Shown: positions 32,079 to 41,820 of the stretch, piece after piece | Numbering within the stretch: position 1 is the stretch's first letter | How the letters are laid out: every line of letters begins with the position of its first letter | NCBI GenBank assembly: GCA_965201115.1 | Contig: OZ241745.1 | Span: 2,046,001 to 2,110,000, forward strand | DNA length: 64,000 nt | Direction of reading: 5' to 3' | DNA from: JANQOH01 sp965201115 | GTDB lineage: Bacteria > Pseudomonadota > Alphaproteobacteria > UBA7887 | The notes under the pieces: model-generated | Databases searched by the model: none | Seen by the model: only the letters and a program-made list of their open reading frames with translations | Told to the model about the DNA's origin: nothing | Position numbers and translations under genes: made by a program

Positions 32079-33752
32079 ATGTACGATCTGCTTATCCGCG
32101 GCGCGGCGATTTACGACGGTTCGGGCGGGCCGGCGCGCCGGGGCGATGTCGCGGTCGCCGGCGGGCGCATCGCCTCTGTCGGCGAGAGCCTCGGCAACGC
32201 GCGCGAGACCGTCGACGCCGGCGGCCTCGCGCTCGCGCCGGGGATTATCGACACCCACACGCATTACGACGCGCAGATAACGTGGGACCCGTGGGCCACG
32301 CCGTCGCCGGCGCTGGGCGTCACGACCGTGGTGATCGGCAATTGCGGCTTCGCCATCGCGCCGTGCCGCCCGCGCCACCGCGACCTGACGGCGCGCAACC
32401 TGTGCAACGTAGAGGGCATGTCGCTCGACGCGCTGCGCGCCGGCGTGCGCTGGAACTTCCAGACCATCCCCGAATATCTCGACGCGGTGGAAAGCGCCGG
32501 CGTCGGCCCGAACGTCGCCGCCTATGTCGGCCATTCCGCCGTGCGCACATGGGTCATGGGCGAGGACGCCGCCGAGCGCGCCGCCACGGCGGACGAGATC
32601 GCCGAAATGGCCGCAATCGTGCGCGAAGGCATGGCGGCGGGCGCCATCGGCTTCGCGACCTCCACATTCGAGGGCCATAACGGCGAGGGCGGCGTTCCCA
32701 TGCCCTCGCTGCTCGCCGACGAGAGCGAAATCGGCGCCCTCATCGCCGCCATGGCAGAGTCGGGCCGCGGCGTGTTCATGCTCACCCGCGGCAAGAAAAC
32801 CGGCCTCGATACGCTCGAGCGCTTCGCCGCCGAAAGCGGCCGCCCGGCGATCATCGCCGCGCTGCTCCACGACCACACAAACCCCGGCGGAACGGATCGC
32901 GCCATGGAGCGGATCGCCGAGGCCAACGCCCGCGGCCGCGAACTCTACGGCCAAGTTTCGTGCTGCCCGCTCACCATGGAGTTCACGCTGCGCAATCCGT
33001 ATCTCATGGAAGCCTACGAGGCGTGGCGCCCGGCGATGACGGCGCGCGGCGAGGGCCTCGAGGCGATCTACGCCAGCCCGCAATTCCGCGCCGCCATGAA
33101 GGCCGAGCTCGCAAACGCCACCGGTCTGCGCGCTTTCAACGGCGACTGGTCGCGCATCGTCGTTGCCCGGGTCGGCAACGGCGGCGCGGCGGAATGGGAA
33201 GGGCGCACCGTCGCCGAACTCGCCGGGGCCGCCGGCGCGCACCCGCTCGACCGCTTCCTCGACATCGGGCTGGCCGACAATCTCGACACGCTGTTTACGT
33301 CGACCCTGCTCAATTCCGACGAGGCGGCCGTGGGCCGGCTGATAACCCACCCGCACAGCACCGTGGCGCTCTCGGATGCGGGCGCGCATCTGACCTTCTT
33401 CTGCGACGCCGGCTTCGGCCCCCATCTCTACGGCCACTGGGCGCGCGACAAGGGCGCGCTGAGCCTCGAGGAGGCCGTGCATCGCATGACCGGGCGCCAA
33501 GCCGACATTTTCCGCATTCCCGATCGCGGCCGAATCGCCGCCGGCGCGTGGGCCGATCTGATGCTGTTCGACCCCGCCCGCATCGCGCGCACGCCGAATC
33601 GCCGCACGCACGATCTGCCGGGCGGCGCCAGCCGCCTCGTTTGCGGCGCCGAGGGGCTGCACGGCGTGTGGATCAATGGCGCCAAGGCGGCGGACGCGGG
33701 CGGCTTCGGCGGCGGCGCGCGCCTGCCGGGGCAGTTGATTCGCGTCCACTGA
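32079..33752 (+). CDS. D-aminoacylase/amidohydrolase family protein
   Basis: The 557-residue metal-dependent hydrolase resembles N-acyl-D-amino-acid deacylases (COG3653). It has the opening beta-sandwich 'MYDLLIRGAAIYDGSGGPARRGDVAV', the metal-binding 'GIIDTHTHYDAQ', 'GVTTVVIGNCGF', 'ALLHDHTNPGG', 'LSDAGAHLTFFCDAG' (late Asp) and 'GRIAAGAWADLMLFDP'. The true substrate is uncertain; dihydropyrimidinase-like enzymes share the fold. gaggggagg precedes ATG 32079. A weak promoter, TTAATC-17-TATGAT, lies at 32013-32041. The next gene starts 71 bases after its end from its own promoter. Confidence 0.88.
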   Translation: MYDLLIRGAAIYDGSGGPARRGDVAVAGGRIASVGESLGNARETVDAGGLALAPGIIDTHTHYDAQITWDPWATPSPALGVTTVVIGNCGFAIAPCRPRHRDLTARNLCNVEGMSLDALRAGVRWNFQTIPEYLDAVESAGVGPNVAAYVGHSAVRTWVMGEDAAERAATADEIAEMAAIVREGMAAGAIGFATSTFEGHNGEGGVPMPSLLADESEIGALIAAMAESGRGVFMLTRGKKTGLDTLERFAAESGRPAIIAALLHDHTNPGGTDRAMERIAEANARGRELYGQVSCCPLTMEFTLRNPYLMEAYEAWRPAMTARGEGLEAIYASPQFRAAMKAELANATGLRAFNGDWSRIVVARVGNGGAAEWEGRTVAELAGAAGAHPLDRFLDIGLADNLDTLFTSTLLNSDEAAVGRLITHPHSTVALSDAGAHLTFFCDAGFGPHLYGHWARDKGALSLEEAVHRMTGRQADIFRIPDRGRIAAGAWADLMLFDPARIARTPNRRTHDLPGGASRLVCGAEGLHGVWINGAKAADAGGFGGGARLPGQLIRVH

Positions 33753-33763
33753 CCGTGTAGAAT
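33735..33763 (+). promoter_or_regulatory. Promoter of the DUF2088 gene
   Basis: TTGATT (33735-33740), 17 bases and TAGAAT (33758-33763). The -35 box lies inside the last codons of the amidohydrolase gene. Confidence 0.55.
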
Positions 33764-33823
33764 AACATCGGTGCGCGGCCCGCCGGGGCCGCCGCGGAAA
33801 GAACAGGTGGAGGGAGGCCCGCC

Positions 33824-35101
33824 ATGCTCGACAAAGCCCGCATCAACATCGCCGGCGGTCTGGATTTCGGTTTGCCCCGGATCGCGCGCGCGCGCCAGGC
33901 GTTCGAGCGCCGCAAGCTCGACGACGTCGCCGGCGCCGTGGCGGCCCAGCTCGCGCGGCCGGAAATCGCGTCGCGCATCCGGCCCGGCGCGCGCATCGCC
34001 GTCGGCGTCGGCAGCCGCGGCGTCAACAACATCCAGGCCGCGGCGCGCGCCGCCGTCGGGGCGCTGAAGGAGCGCGGCGCGCAACCCTTCATCTTCCCCG
34101 CGATGGGCAGCCACGGCGGCGCCACCGCCGAGGGCCAGCGCCGCATCCTCGCCGGCTACGGCGTCACGCCCAACGAGGTCGGCGCGCCGGTCGAGGCGAG
34201 CATGGACACGGTCGTCGTCGCCCGCATGGACGATGGAACGCCGCTGCACATGGACCGCCTCGCCAACGAGGCCGACGGCGTCGTGCTCATCAACCGCATC
34301 AAGCCCCACACCAGCTTCCGCGGGCCGATCGAGAGCGGCGTCTGCAAGATGATCATCATCGGCATGGGCAAGATCAACGGCGCGTCCGCGTTCCACGGCG
34401 GCTACGAAATGACCGATTTCGGCAAGGTGCTGCCCCCCGCCGCCCAGGCCGTCATCGACAACAGCAAGTTCCTGTTCGGCATCGGCATGGTCGAGGACGC
34501 CTACGACGACACCGCGCTGGTGGAAGCGATCCCCGGCGAGACGCTGGTCGCCCGCGAGACCGAGATGCAAACCCTCGCCAAGTCGCTCATGGCGCGTATC
34601 TATATCGAGGATATCGACGTGCTGGTCATCGACGAGATCGGCAAGGAGATCTCCGGCGCCGGCGCCGACCCCAACGTGATCGGCAGCACGGGCCGCGCGC
34701 AGGAGGGCTTCGAACTCCCGCGCGTCAAGAAGATCGTCATGCTCGATCTGACCGACGCCACCAAGGGCAACGCCGCCGGCGTCGGCAGCGCCGACGTCAT
34801 CACGTCGCGCCTCTACCGCCGTATCGATTTCGGCGTGACGTATGCCAACATCGTCACCAGCACCTATCTGTCGGGCGGCGCCATCCCCATCCCCATGCGC
34901 ACCGAGGGCGAGGCCGTCCGCCTCGCGGTCAAGACCCTGATCGGCGTCGAGCCGAAAGACGCCCGCATCGTGCGCATCCGCAACACCCTTGCGCTCGGCG
35001 AAATCGGCGTCTCCGAGGCCCTGTTCGACGAGGTCCGCGCCCACCCCAACATGGAGCTGACAAGCGAACCGGCGGAAATTTCCCTCGACAAGGCCGCCTG
35101 A
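33824..35101 (+). CDS. LarA N-domain (DUF2088) protein
   Basis: The 425-residue protein has features of the nickel-dependent racemase-like LarA N-terminal family: 'IAVGVGSRGVNNI', 'FIFPAMGSHGGATAEGQRRIL', 'VLINRIKPHTSFRG', 'ESGVCKMIIIGMGKINGA' and 'VLVIDEIGKEISGAG'. The His of 'GSHGG' and 'KPHTSF' are the typical conserved sites. Known LarA racemises lactate; DUF2088 homologues probably act on other 2-hydroxy acids. No larB, larC or larE cofactor genes are near. ggagggagg precedes ATG 33824. The adjacent amidohydrolase may share a pathway. Confidence 0.88.
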   Translation: MLDKARINIAGGLDFGLPRIARARQAFERRKLDDVAGAVAAQLARPEIASRIRPGARIAVGVGSRGVNNIQAAARAAVGALKERGAQPFIFPAMGSHGGATAEGQRRILAGYGVTPNEVGAPVEASMDTVVVARMDDGTPLHMDRLANEADGVVLINRIKPHTSFRGPIESGVCKMIIIGMGKINGASAFHGGYEMTDFGKVLPPAAQAVIDNSKFLFGIGMVEDAYDDTALVEAIPGETLVARETEMQTLAKSLMARIYIEDIDVLVIDEIGKEISGAGADPNVIGSTGRAQEGFELPRVKKIVMLDLTDATKGNAAGVGSADVITSRLYRRIDFGVTYANIVTSTYLSGGAIPIPMRTEGEAVRLAVKTLIGVEPKDARIVRIRNTLALGEIGVSEALFDEVRAHPNMELTSEPAEISLDKAA

Positions 35102-35186
35102 GCGCCGCCGCTCCCGGGAAGCGGTCAACGAAGGGTCTGTGTCAACGACTCATCCGCACCTGCGGCGCTTCGGGGGCATGATGCTT

Positions 35187-35255
35187 GGGCGCGGACTTCC
35201 CGGGTGCGCGGGCGTCTCGCCCGCACGTCTCCGCCGCGCCGAAGGCCGCCGCGGC
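35187..35255. repeat. Intergenic palindromic repeat, left arm only
   Basis: Starts 'gggcgcggacttcccgggtg', with GCCCGCACGT at 35219-35228, then 'ccgcgccgaaggc'. No inverted right arm follows before the AAA ATPase gene, so this is a partial copy. The rest of 35102-35314 holds nothing else I can identify. Confidence 0.75.
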
Positions 35256-35314
35256 CGGGCGCGCGGCGCGGCCTCCGCACAAGCGCCGCGCCGCCATGGC
35301 ATACGGGTACGGTC

Positions 35315-36559
35315 ATGTTGTTTCGCCGGCTGAAATTGAGGGGTTTGCTGTCGTTCGGGCCCAAGGGCGTCGATCTGCCGATGGAGCCCCTTACCGTGGC
35401 GATCGGCCCGAACGGATCTGGCAAGTCCAACCTGCTGGACGCGATCTCGCTTTTCCAGGCCGCCCCGCGCGGCATGGGAGAGCCCGTGCAGCGTTCGGGC
35501 GGCATGCGCGAATGGCTTTGGAAAGGCCCGGGGGCGGAGGGCGCCGCAACGCTGGACGCCACGGTCGACGCCCCGCCGATCGGAAGTTTACGGCACGGGC
35601 TGACCGTAACCGACGCCGGCGGACGCCTGAATGTTGTCAGTGAATGTATCGAGCCCCTGGATACGCAGAACGACAAGCGCGCGGCTCTGTCGTACCACAG
35701 GCCGCCCGCCGACCCCGATATTGCGCGGGAAGTGGCGGACGCCAACGCCGCCGCGGATGCGGAAGACGCAGCCCGGAAGCCGGCCGCCGGCGAGTGGAGC
35801 GCTCCGCGCATTGTCGCACGTTACAGCGGAGCCGCAATCCACTTCGCCGCTGACTTTTCCCCGGAGGATTCCCTTTTGCGCCGCATGGCCGCCTCCGATC
35901 ATCCTGCGCTCATGCACCTCTCCAGCCGATACGAACGTATCCGCCTTTACCGGGACTGGTCGTTCGGGCCTGGTTCGAGCTTGCGCCAGCCCGGCAGCGC
36001 GCACGCGCCGGCCGATTTTCTTGACGAGAACGCGCAGAATCTCCCGCTCGTGCTTTCGCAACTGAGCGGCGAACGCAAGAGGAGATTCGCGGACGCCCTT
36101 CGCGAACTGTTCGACGGCATAGTGGGAGTGCAGTGTCCGGTCGCCGGCGGCGTGGTATCCCTGTTTCTGGAAGAAGCGGACGGACGTTCGATTCCGGCGA
36201 CGAGATTGTCGGACGGAACCTTGCGTTATCTGTGCCTGCTCGCCGTGTTGTTGCATCCCAAGCCGCCTCCGCTCATATGCATGGAGGAGCCGGAATTGGG
36301 GTTGCATCCCGACCTGCTTCCGACATTGGCCGATCTCGCCGTCGATGCGTCGCAACGCTGCCAAATCGTTGTGACCACCCACTCGGATATTTTCGTGGAT
36401 GCGCTTACGGATCGGCCGGAAAGCGTGGTCGTGTGCGAAAAGCACGATGGCGCCACGGAAATGCGCCGCCTGGATCCGAAGGATATGAAGAAGTGGCTTG
36501 AGGATTACCGACTCGGCGCGCTGTGGACGTCGGGCGAGCTCGGAGGCAACCGTTGGTGA
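35315..36559 (+). CDS. AAA family ATPase (RecF/OLD-like), pair with DUF4276
   Basis: The 414-residue ATPase has 'GPNGSGKSNLLDAI' (Walker A, 31-44), the ABC-like signature 'RLSDGTLRYL' (297-306), Walker B 'LICMEEPELGLHP' (about 320-332) and 'VVTTHSDIFVDAL' (switch His). This is the SMC/RecF-type 'AAA_21' architecture with a central helical insertion. The stop overlaps the DUF4276 gene (GTGA), a pairing seen in OLD-, AbiL- and PARIS-like defence modules in which an ATPase works with a nuclease-like TOPRIM partner. The start ATG 35315 has a weak ribosome site. Base composition is less G+C-rich than core genes. Confidence 0.85.
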   Translation: MLFRRLKLRGLLSFGPKGVDLPMEPLTVAIGPNGSGKSNLLDAISLFQAAPRGMGEPVQRSGGMREWLWKGPGAEGAATLDATVDAPPIGSLRHGLTVTDAGGRLNVVSECIEPLDTQNDKRAALSYHRPPADPDIAREVADANAAADAEDAARKPAAGEWSAPRIVARYSGAAIHFAADFSPEDSLLRRMAASDHPALMHLSSRYERIRLYRDWSFGPGSSLRQPGSAHAPADFLDENAQNLPLVLSQLSGERKRRFADALRELFDGIVGVQCPVAGGVVSLFLEEADGRSIPATRLSDGTLRYLCLLAVLLHPKPPPLICMEEPELGLHPDLLPTLADLAVDASQRCQIVVTTHSDIFVDALTDRPESVVVCEKHDGATEMRRLDPKDMKKWLEDYRLGALWTSGELGGNRW

Positions 36560-37155
36560 AGGTCACGCTCTATATCGAAGGCGGTGGAGACGGCGGCGAC
36601 CTTGAGCGCCGCTTCCGGCGCGGCTGGGCGAATTTCTTCGCCGCCGTCGGCGCCGGCAGGCGGCCGAAAGTCGTGCGCGGCGGCGGGAGGACGCAAACCT
36701 TCAAGCGGTTCGCCACGGCAGTCGCCGGAGACGGCGCCGACCGGTTGTCGATACTGCTGGTGGACAGCGAAGGGGATGTGGCCGAAGGGCAGACCGTATG
36801 GGGGCATCTGGCGGCCAACGACGGCTGGAAGCGACCGGCCGGCGCAAACGAAGGCGCGGCCTTTCTCATGGTTCAATTCATGGAAACGTGGCTGCTGGCG
36901 GATCGTGCGGCGCTGCGCGCGTATTTCGGCCATGCATTCAAGGAACGAGCGATTCCGCGGTGGGAAAATTTGGAAGCCGTTTCCAAGAAAGCGGCGCTGC
37001 AGGCGTTCGACCGCGCGACCGCCGAGTGTTCCCGGCGCTATGCGAAAGGCCGAATATCCTTTGAACTTTTAGCGACAATCGATCCCGTTTGCGTCGAGTC
37101 CGGCTGCCCCCGCGCCAAGGATTTGTTCGACCGCTTGCGGGCGACCCTGAAGTAG
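36556..37155 (+). CDS. DUF4276 protein, TOPRIM-like partner
   Basis: The 199-residue protein begins MKVTLYIEGGGDGG and has 'KVVRGGGRTQTFKRF', 'LSILLVDSEGD' and 'MVQFMETWLLADRAAL', matching the DUF4276 family. A Glu in the first strand (Glu8) and an Asp-x-Glu pair (Asp70, Glu72) are laid out as in TOPRIM nuclease domains; that reading is mine. Coupled by GTGA to the ATPase upstream, it would be the effector of the pair. The gap after it carries a methyltransferase remnant and a repeat. Confidence 0.83.
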   Translation: MKVTLYIEGGGDGGDLERRFRRGWANFFAAVGAGRRPKVVRGGGRTQTFKRFATAVAGDGADRLSILLVDSEGDVAEGQTVWGHLAANDGWKRPAGANEGAAFLMVQFMETWLLADRAALRAYFGHAFKERAIPRWENLEAVSKKAALQAFDRATAECSRRYAKGRISFELLATIDPVCVESGCPRAKDLFDRLRATLK

Positions 37156-37214
37156 CGCAAGCGAACGGCAAGCAACGGGCGCCTGCGCTCGACCGGGGAA
37201 ACACAGCGGGCAGG

Positions 37215-37485
37215 CTATGGCGCGCGCCTTGCGCCGCCTCGGCGGCGTTGGCCGCGACGCTTGGGACTCGCGGTTACGGGCGCCATCGCTTTCTCGTATA
37301 GTGCGAACAGGTGCTCGGCGCGTTCGGGTTCGCTTGCGAAGCCTCCGGGGCGGTAAAGGCGGTCCACGGCGCGGTCGAGGGCGCGATGGGCCTTGCGCAG
37401 GCCCGAGGGCATGAGGTCCGGGTCGTACAAATCCGTGATCGTCGATTCCGGACGGGCCGCACGCGCGGCCAGCACGGCGCCGGCG
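37215..37485 (-). pseudogene. C-terminal remnant of an MmeI-like DNA methyltransferase
   Basis: On the minus strand about 80 codons read 'AVLAARAARPESTITDLYDP', then 'DLMPSGLRKAHRALDRAVDR', 'LYRPGGFASEPERAEHLFAL' and a stop at 37215. The 'LYDPDLMP..LRKAH.ALD.AVD.LY' signature is typical of the C-terminal domain of type IIL/IIG (MmeI, YeeA) methyltransferases. The upstream coding part is missing: the frame runs into the intergenic repeat at 37490-37634. It is thus a 3' relic of a large restriction-modification gene. Confidence 0.78.
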
Positions 37486-37489
37486 CGCG

Positions 37490-37634
37490 GGGTTGGAGTC
37501 TCGCCCGCACGTCTCGACGCCGCGGCTGGCGGGCAGGGGCGGCGGGCGGCGCGCTTCCCCGCCGGCGCCGCGCCTGCCGCAAACGTGCGGGCGGGGACGC
37601 CCGCGCACCCGGGAAGTCCGCGCCCGCGGCGCGA
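37490..37634. repeat. Intergenic palindromic repeat, complete copy
   Basis: GCCCGCACGT at 37503-37512 and the inverted ACGTGCGGGC at 37583-37592, 80 bases apart; the right arm ends 'cccgggaagtccgcgcccgc'. It abuts the truncated end of the methyltransferase relic. Confidence 0.8.
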
Positions 37635-37691
37635 GTCAACATCGATAGCTCCCGGTATTAGAATGGCGCCGGTTTCGGCGGGGAGCGGCCC

Positions 37692-38099
37692 ATGGTGAGC
37701 GTGGTGGTGGTGACCCACGGCCGGCTGGCGGAAGAGTTCGTCGCCGCCGCCGAACATGTGGTGGGGCCGAGCGATTCGATGCGCAGCGTCTGCATCGGCC
37801 CCGACGACGACCTCGAGGAGCGCCGCGCCGACATCCTCGCCGCCGTGAACGACGTCGATCGCGGCGGCGGCGTGCTGCTGCTCACCGACATGTTCGGCGG
37901 CACGCCTTCCAACCTGTCGATATCGATCATGGAGCGGGCGAAGGTGGAGGTGATCGCCGGGGTCAACCTGCCGATGCTGATCAAGCTCGCCAGCCTGGGC
38001 GCCGCGCCCGATCTCGCCGAGGCGGCGGCGCTCGCGCGCGACGCGGGGCGCAAATATATCGGCGTGGCCAGCGAACTGCTGAAGGAGCCGCCGGCGTGA
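37692..38099 (+). CDS. PTS EIIA component, mannose type
   Basis: The 135-residue protein is of the EIIA-Man (ManX) family: 'VVVTHGRLAEEF' with the phospho-accepting His9, 'GGGVLLLTDMFGGTPSN' and 'GVNLPMLIKLASL'. In alphaproteobacteria this protein, with HPr, EI-Ntr/PtsP and HPr kinase, forms a regulatory PTS without sugar permease. Coupled by GTGA to the HPr gene. No EIIB or EIIC gene is present in the window, in keeping with a signalling role. Confidence 0.93.
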   Translation: MVSVVVVTHGRLAEEFVAAAEHVVGPSDSMRSVCIGPDDDLEERRADILAAVNDVDRGGGVLLLTDMFGGTPSNLSISIMERAKVEVIAGVNLPMLIKLASLGAAPDLAEAAALARDAGRKYIGVASELLKEPPA

Positions 38100-38365
38100 C
38101 CGCCGTCCGCGCCGTCGTCGTGCGCAACCGGCGGGGCCTGCACGCCCGCGCCTCGGCCCGTTTCGTGAAGACGGCGGAGCGCTTCGACGCCGAGATCGGC
38201 GTGGCGCACAACGGCGCCACGGTTTCGGGCCGCTCGATCATGGGCCTGCTGATGCTGGCGGCGGGGCCGGGCAGCACGCTCGAACTGTCGGCCGCCGGCC
38301 CCGACGCCGAAGCGGCGCTCGACGCCCTCGCCGCGCTGATCGCCGGCCGCTTCGGCGAGGATTGA
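38096..38365 (+). CDS. HPr phosphocarrier protein
   Basis: The 89-residue protein has 'RNRRGLHARAS' with the active His16 and 'GRSIMGLLMLA', whose Ser47 corresponds to the Ser46 target of HPr kinase. It relays phosphate from enzyme I to EIIA. GTG 38096 overlaps the EIIA stop. No enzyme I or HPr kinase gene lies in this window. The next gene, ahcY, has its own control region. Confidence 0.95.
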   Translation: MTAVRAVVVRNRRGLHARASARFVKTAERFDAEIGVAHNGATVSGRSIMGLLMLAAGPGSTLELSAAGPDAEAALDALAALIAGRFGED

Positions 38366-38409
38366 AGGCCGCCGGCGCCCGAATCCCTTGCCGCCGCGCG
38401 CGGCATCGT

Positions 38410-38425
38410 ATAAAGACTTCCTTAT
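38410..38425 (+). promoter_or_regulatory. Candidate SahR operator before ahcY
   Basis: ATAAAGACTTCCTTAT is an imperfect palindrome 42 bases before ATG 38468. It differs at three of 16 positions from ATAAAGATATCTTTAT, the kind of site I recall for the ArsR-type regulator SahR that controls SAM-cycle genes in proteobacteria. No sahR gene is in the window. Confidence 0.5.
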
Positions 38426-38467
38426 ATATGCGCGCCGGCGTGGCCGGCGCATCGCGGGAGACGCCGA

Positions 38468-39763
<1,296 letters not shown>

Positions 39764-39791
39764 ACGCGCCGGCGGTGCGGGAGGCGCGCGC

Positions 39792-40799
39792 TTACCCGAT
39801 GTCGATAACCAGCTTGCCGAAGTGGCCCGCCGCGCGCATGTCATGGAAGGCCGCGCGCGCGTCCGCGAACGCATAGGTCCGGTCGATAACGGGCTCCAGC
39901 CGCGCCGCCTCCATCGCCCGGTTCATGGCCTCGAACATGGTCCGGCTGCCGACGTAAATGCCATGCACCGTGAGCGACTTGCGCATGATCGCCGTGGGAA
40001 CGGCGGCGCCGCCGGTCAGCACGCCGATCAGCGCGACATGGCCGCCGACGCGCGCCGCGGCCAGCGAGCGTTCGAGGGTCCCCGCGCCGCCCACCTCGAT
40101 GACATGGTCGACCCCCTCGCCCCCCGTCATGCCGAGAACGGCGTCGTGCCATTCGGGCGTATCGCGGTAGTTCAGCGTCCGCCACGCGCCGAGCGCTTCC
40201 GCGCGCCGGCGCTTGGCGTCGCTCGACGACACGACGATGGCGCGCGCGCCGTGCATGACGGCGAACTGCAACGCGAAGATCGACACGCCGCCCGTGCCGA
40301 GCAGCAGCACGGTCTCGCCGGCCTTCACGCGGCCCTTCTCCGCCAGCGCGTGCCAGGCGGTGAGCGCGGCGCAGGGCAGCGTGGCGGCCTGGCGCCAGTC
40401 CATATGCGAGGGGGCCGCCACGGCGCCGTCTTCCTCGAGAACGACCGTTTCGGCGAGCACGCCGTCGAGGGCGCCGCCGAGCGCGCTCGCCATCGCGCCG
40501 GGGGTAATACCGCCGTCGTTCCAGCGCTGGAAAAAGCAGCTGGCGACGCGGTCGCCGGACGCGAAGCGGGAACATCCGGGCCCGGCGGCGATCACCTCGC
40601 CCGCGCCGCACGAGTTCGGCACGCGCGGAAACGGGAAATTGCGCGCGGCCGGCGCCTCCACCGTCAGCAGATCGCGGTAGTTGATCGACGACGCGCGCAT
40701 GCGCACGGCTATCTGGCCCGGCCCCGGTTCCGGCTCCGGGCGTCCGGCGAGCGAAAGTGCGTCTATGCCGTCGTTGGACACGATTTCCCAAGCGCGCAT
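39792..40799 (-). CDS. Zinc-independent MDR alcohol dehydrogenase/quinone oxidoreductase
   Basis: The 335-residue protein of the medium-chain dehydrogenase superfamily has the GroES-like N-terminus 'ASSINYRDLLTVEAP', 'GAGEVIAAGPG', the Rossmann 'VLLLGTGGVSIFALQFA', 'GVDHVIEVGGAGTL' and 'GHFGKLVIDIG'. The cysteine cluster for structural zinc is absent, so it is probably an NADPH-dependent quinone or enone reductase. ATG 40799 follows gagaggagcccgcc. It converges with ahcY and is divergent from the methyltransferase at 40955. Confidence 0.88.
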   Translation of the reverse strand: MRAWEIVSNDGIDALSLAGRPEPEPGPGQIAVRMRASSINYRDLLTVEAPAARNFPFPRVPNSCGAGEVIAAGPGCSRFASGDRVASCFFQRWNDGGITPGAMASALGGALDGVLAETVVLEEDGAVAAPSHMDWRQAATLPCAALTAWHALAEKGRVKAGETVLLLGTGGVSIFALQFAVMHGARAIVVSSSDAKRRRAEALGAWRTLNYRDTPEWHDAVLGMTGGEGVDHVIEVGGAGTLERSLAAARVGGHVALIGVLTGGAAVPTAIMRKSLTVHGIYVGSRTMFEAMNRAMEAARLEPVIDRTYAFADARAAFHDMRAAGHFGKLVIDIG

Positions 40800-40954
40800 G
40801 GCGGGCTCCTCTCGGGGGGTGCCGATTGTTTCCATCATGGTAGCGCCGGCGGCGCGCCGCGCAAGGCGCCGCGGGAACGCGCTCGACTTGCCGCGAACGC
40901 GGCGCTAACGATGGGCCGGATGGCCGGATACCCGTTGCATCGCCGCAACCCCGG

Positions 40955-41740
40955 ATGAGCGCCGTCGTTTTCGACCGGCGGCTCGCGCGTATCCGCCGCG
41001 ACCGCGCGGCGGCGGATTTCGCGAACCATCGCTTCCTGTTCGACGCCGCGGCGGACGAGCTCGCGGAGCGGCTGCGCCTCATGCGCCGCCGCTTCGATTC
41101 GGCGCTCGACCTGGGCTGCCGCGACGGTGCGGCGGCGCGGGCGCTCGGCGGGAGCGGCAAGGTGGGGGCGTTCGTCCACGCCGATCCCGCGCCGCGCATG
41201 GCCGCCCTTGCGCCGCGCCCCGCGCTCGCCGCCGACGAAGAAGCGTTGCCGTTTCGCGACAACGCCTTCGACCTCGTCGTCAGCGCGTTATCGCTGCATT
41301 GGGTCAACGACCTGCCCGGCGCGCTGGTCCGGATACGCGGCGCGCTGCGCCCCGGCGGCCTTGCGCTGCTTGCCCTGTTCGGCGCCGGCACGCTGGCGGA
41401 ACTGCGCGCCGATCTTGCGCGCGCGGAAGCGGAAACCTACGGCGGCGCCGGCGCGCGCGTATCTCCTTTCGTCGACGTGCGCACAGCCGGCGCGCTTCTG
41501 CAGCGCGCCGGCTTCGCCGAGCCGGTCGCGGACGAACTGTCGCTGCCCGTGCGCTTCGGGAACGCACGGCGCCTGCTCGCTGATCTGCGCGGCATGGGCG
41601 AGACGGCGGCGTTCGCCGCGCGCCCGCGCCCGCCCCTGCGCCGCGCCGCGCTTGCGCGCTTCCTCGCGACCGCCCCGGCGCCCTACGAGACGAGCTTCTC
41701 GGTGGTGGTCATGACCGGCTGGAAACCCGCCGCGCGATAG
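40955..41740 (+). CDS. SAM-dependent methyltransferase, BioC/NDUFAF5-like
   Basis: The 261-residue class I methyltransferase starts with the family's 'VFDRRLARIRRDRAA' and 'FLFDAAADELAERL', then 'ALDLGCRDGAAARAL' (SAM motif I), 'LPFRDNAFDLVVSALSLHWVNDLPGAL' and 'LLALFGAGTLAELR'. The head and the 'FDRxxxRxRRDRAA' signature are those of NDUFAF5-type complex I assembly factors, which are frequent in alphaproteobacteria; BioC is the alternative. Unusually, motif I has Cys-Arg-Asp where most have Gly/Gly. No operon partner on this strand. Confidence 0.85.
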   Translation: MSAVVFDRRLARIRRDRAAADFANHRFLFDAAADELAERLRLMRRRFDSALDLGCRDGAAARALGGSGKVGAFVHADPAPRMAALAPRPALAADEEALPFRDNAFDLVVSALSLHWVNDLPGALVRIRGALRPGGLALLALFGAGTLAELRADLARAEAETYGGAGARVSPFVDVRTAGALLQRAGFAEPVADELSLPVRFGNARRLLADLRGMGETAAFAARPRPPLRRAALARFLATAPAPYETSFSVVVMTGWKPAAR

Positions 41741-41815
41741 CCGTCCTGCCCGGGCGGGTTCGCGGTCGCCGGGACGTGCGGGCAGGACGCCCGCGCACAC
41801 ATGAAATCCGCGCCG
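41741..41815. repeat. Intergenic palindromic repeat, right arm
   Basis: ACGTGCGGGC at 41774-41783 with 'aggacgcccgcgcacacatg' after it, between two convergent genes. Only a short 'cctgcccgggcgggt' lies where the left arm should be, so this is a reduced copy. Confidence 0.7.
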
Positions 41816-41820
41816 CCGCG

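Noticed and set aside
37692..38365. A sugar-transport PTS operon
   Set aside because: Only EIIA and HPr are present with no EIIB or EIIC, so a regulatory PTS fits better.
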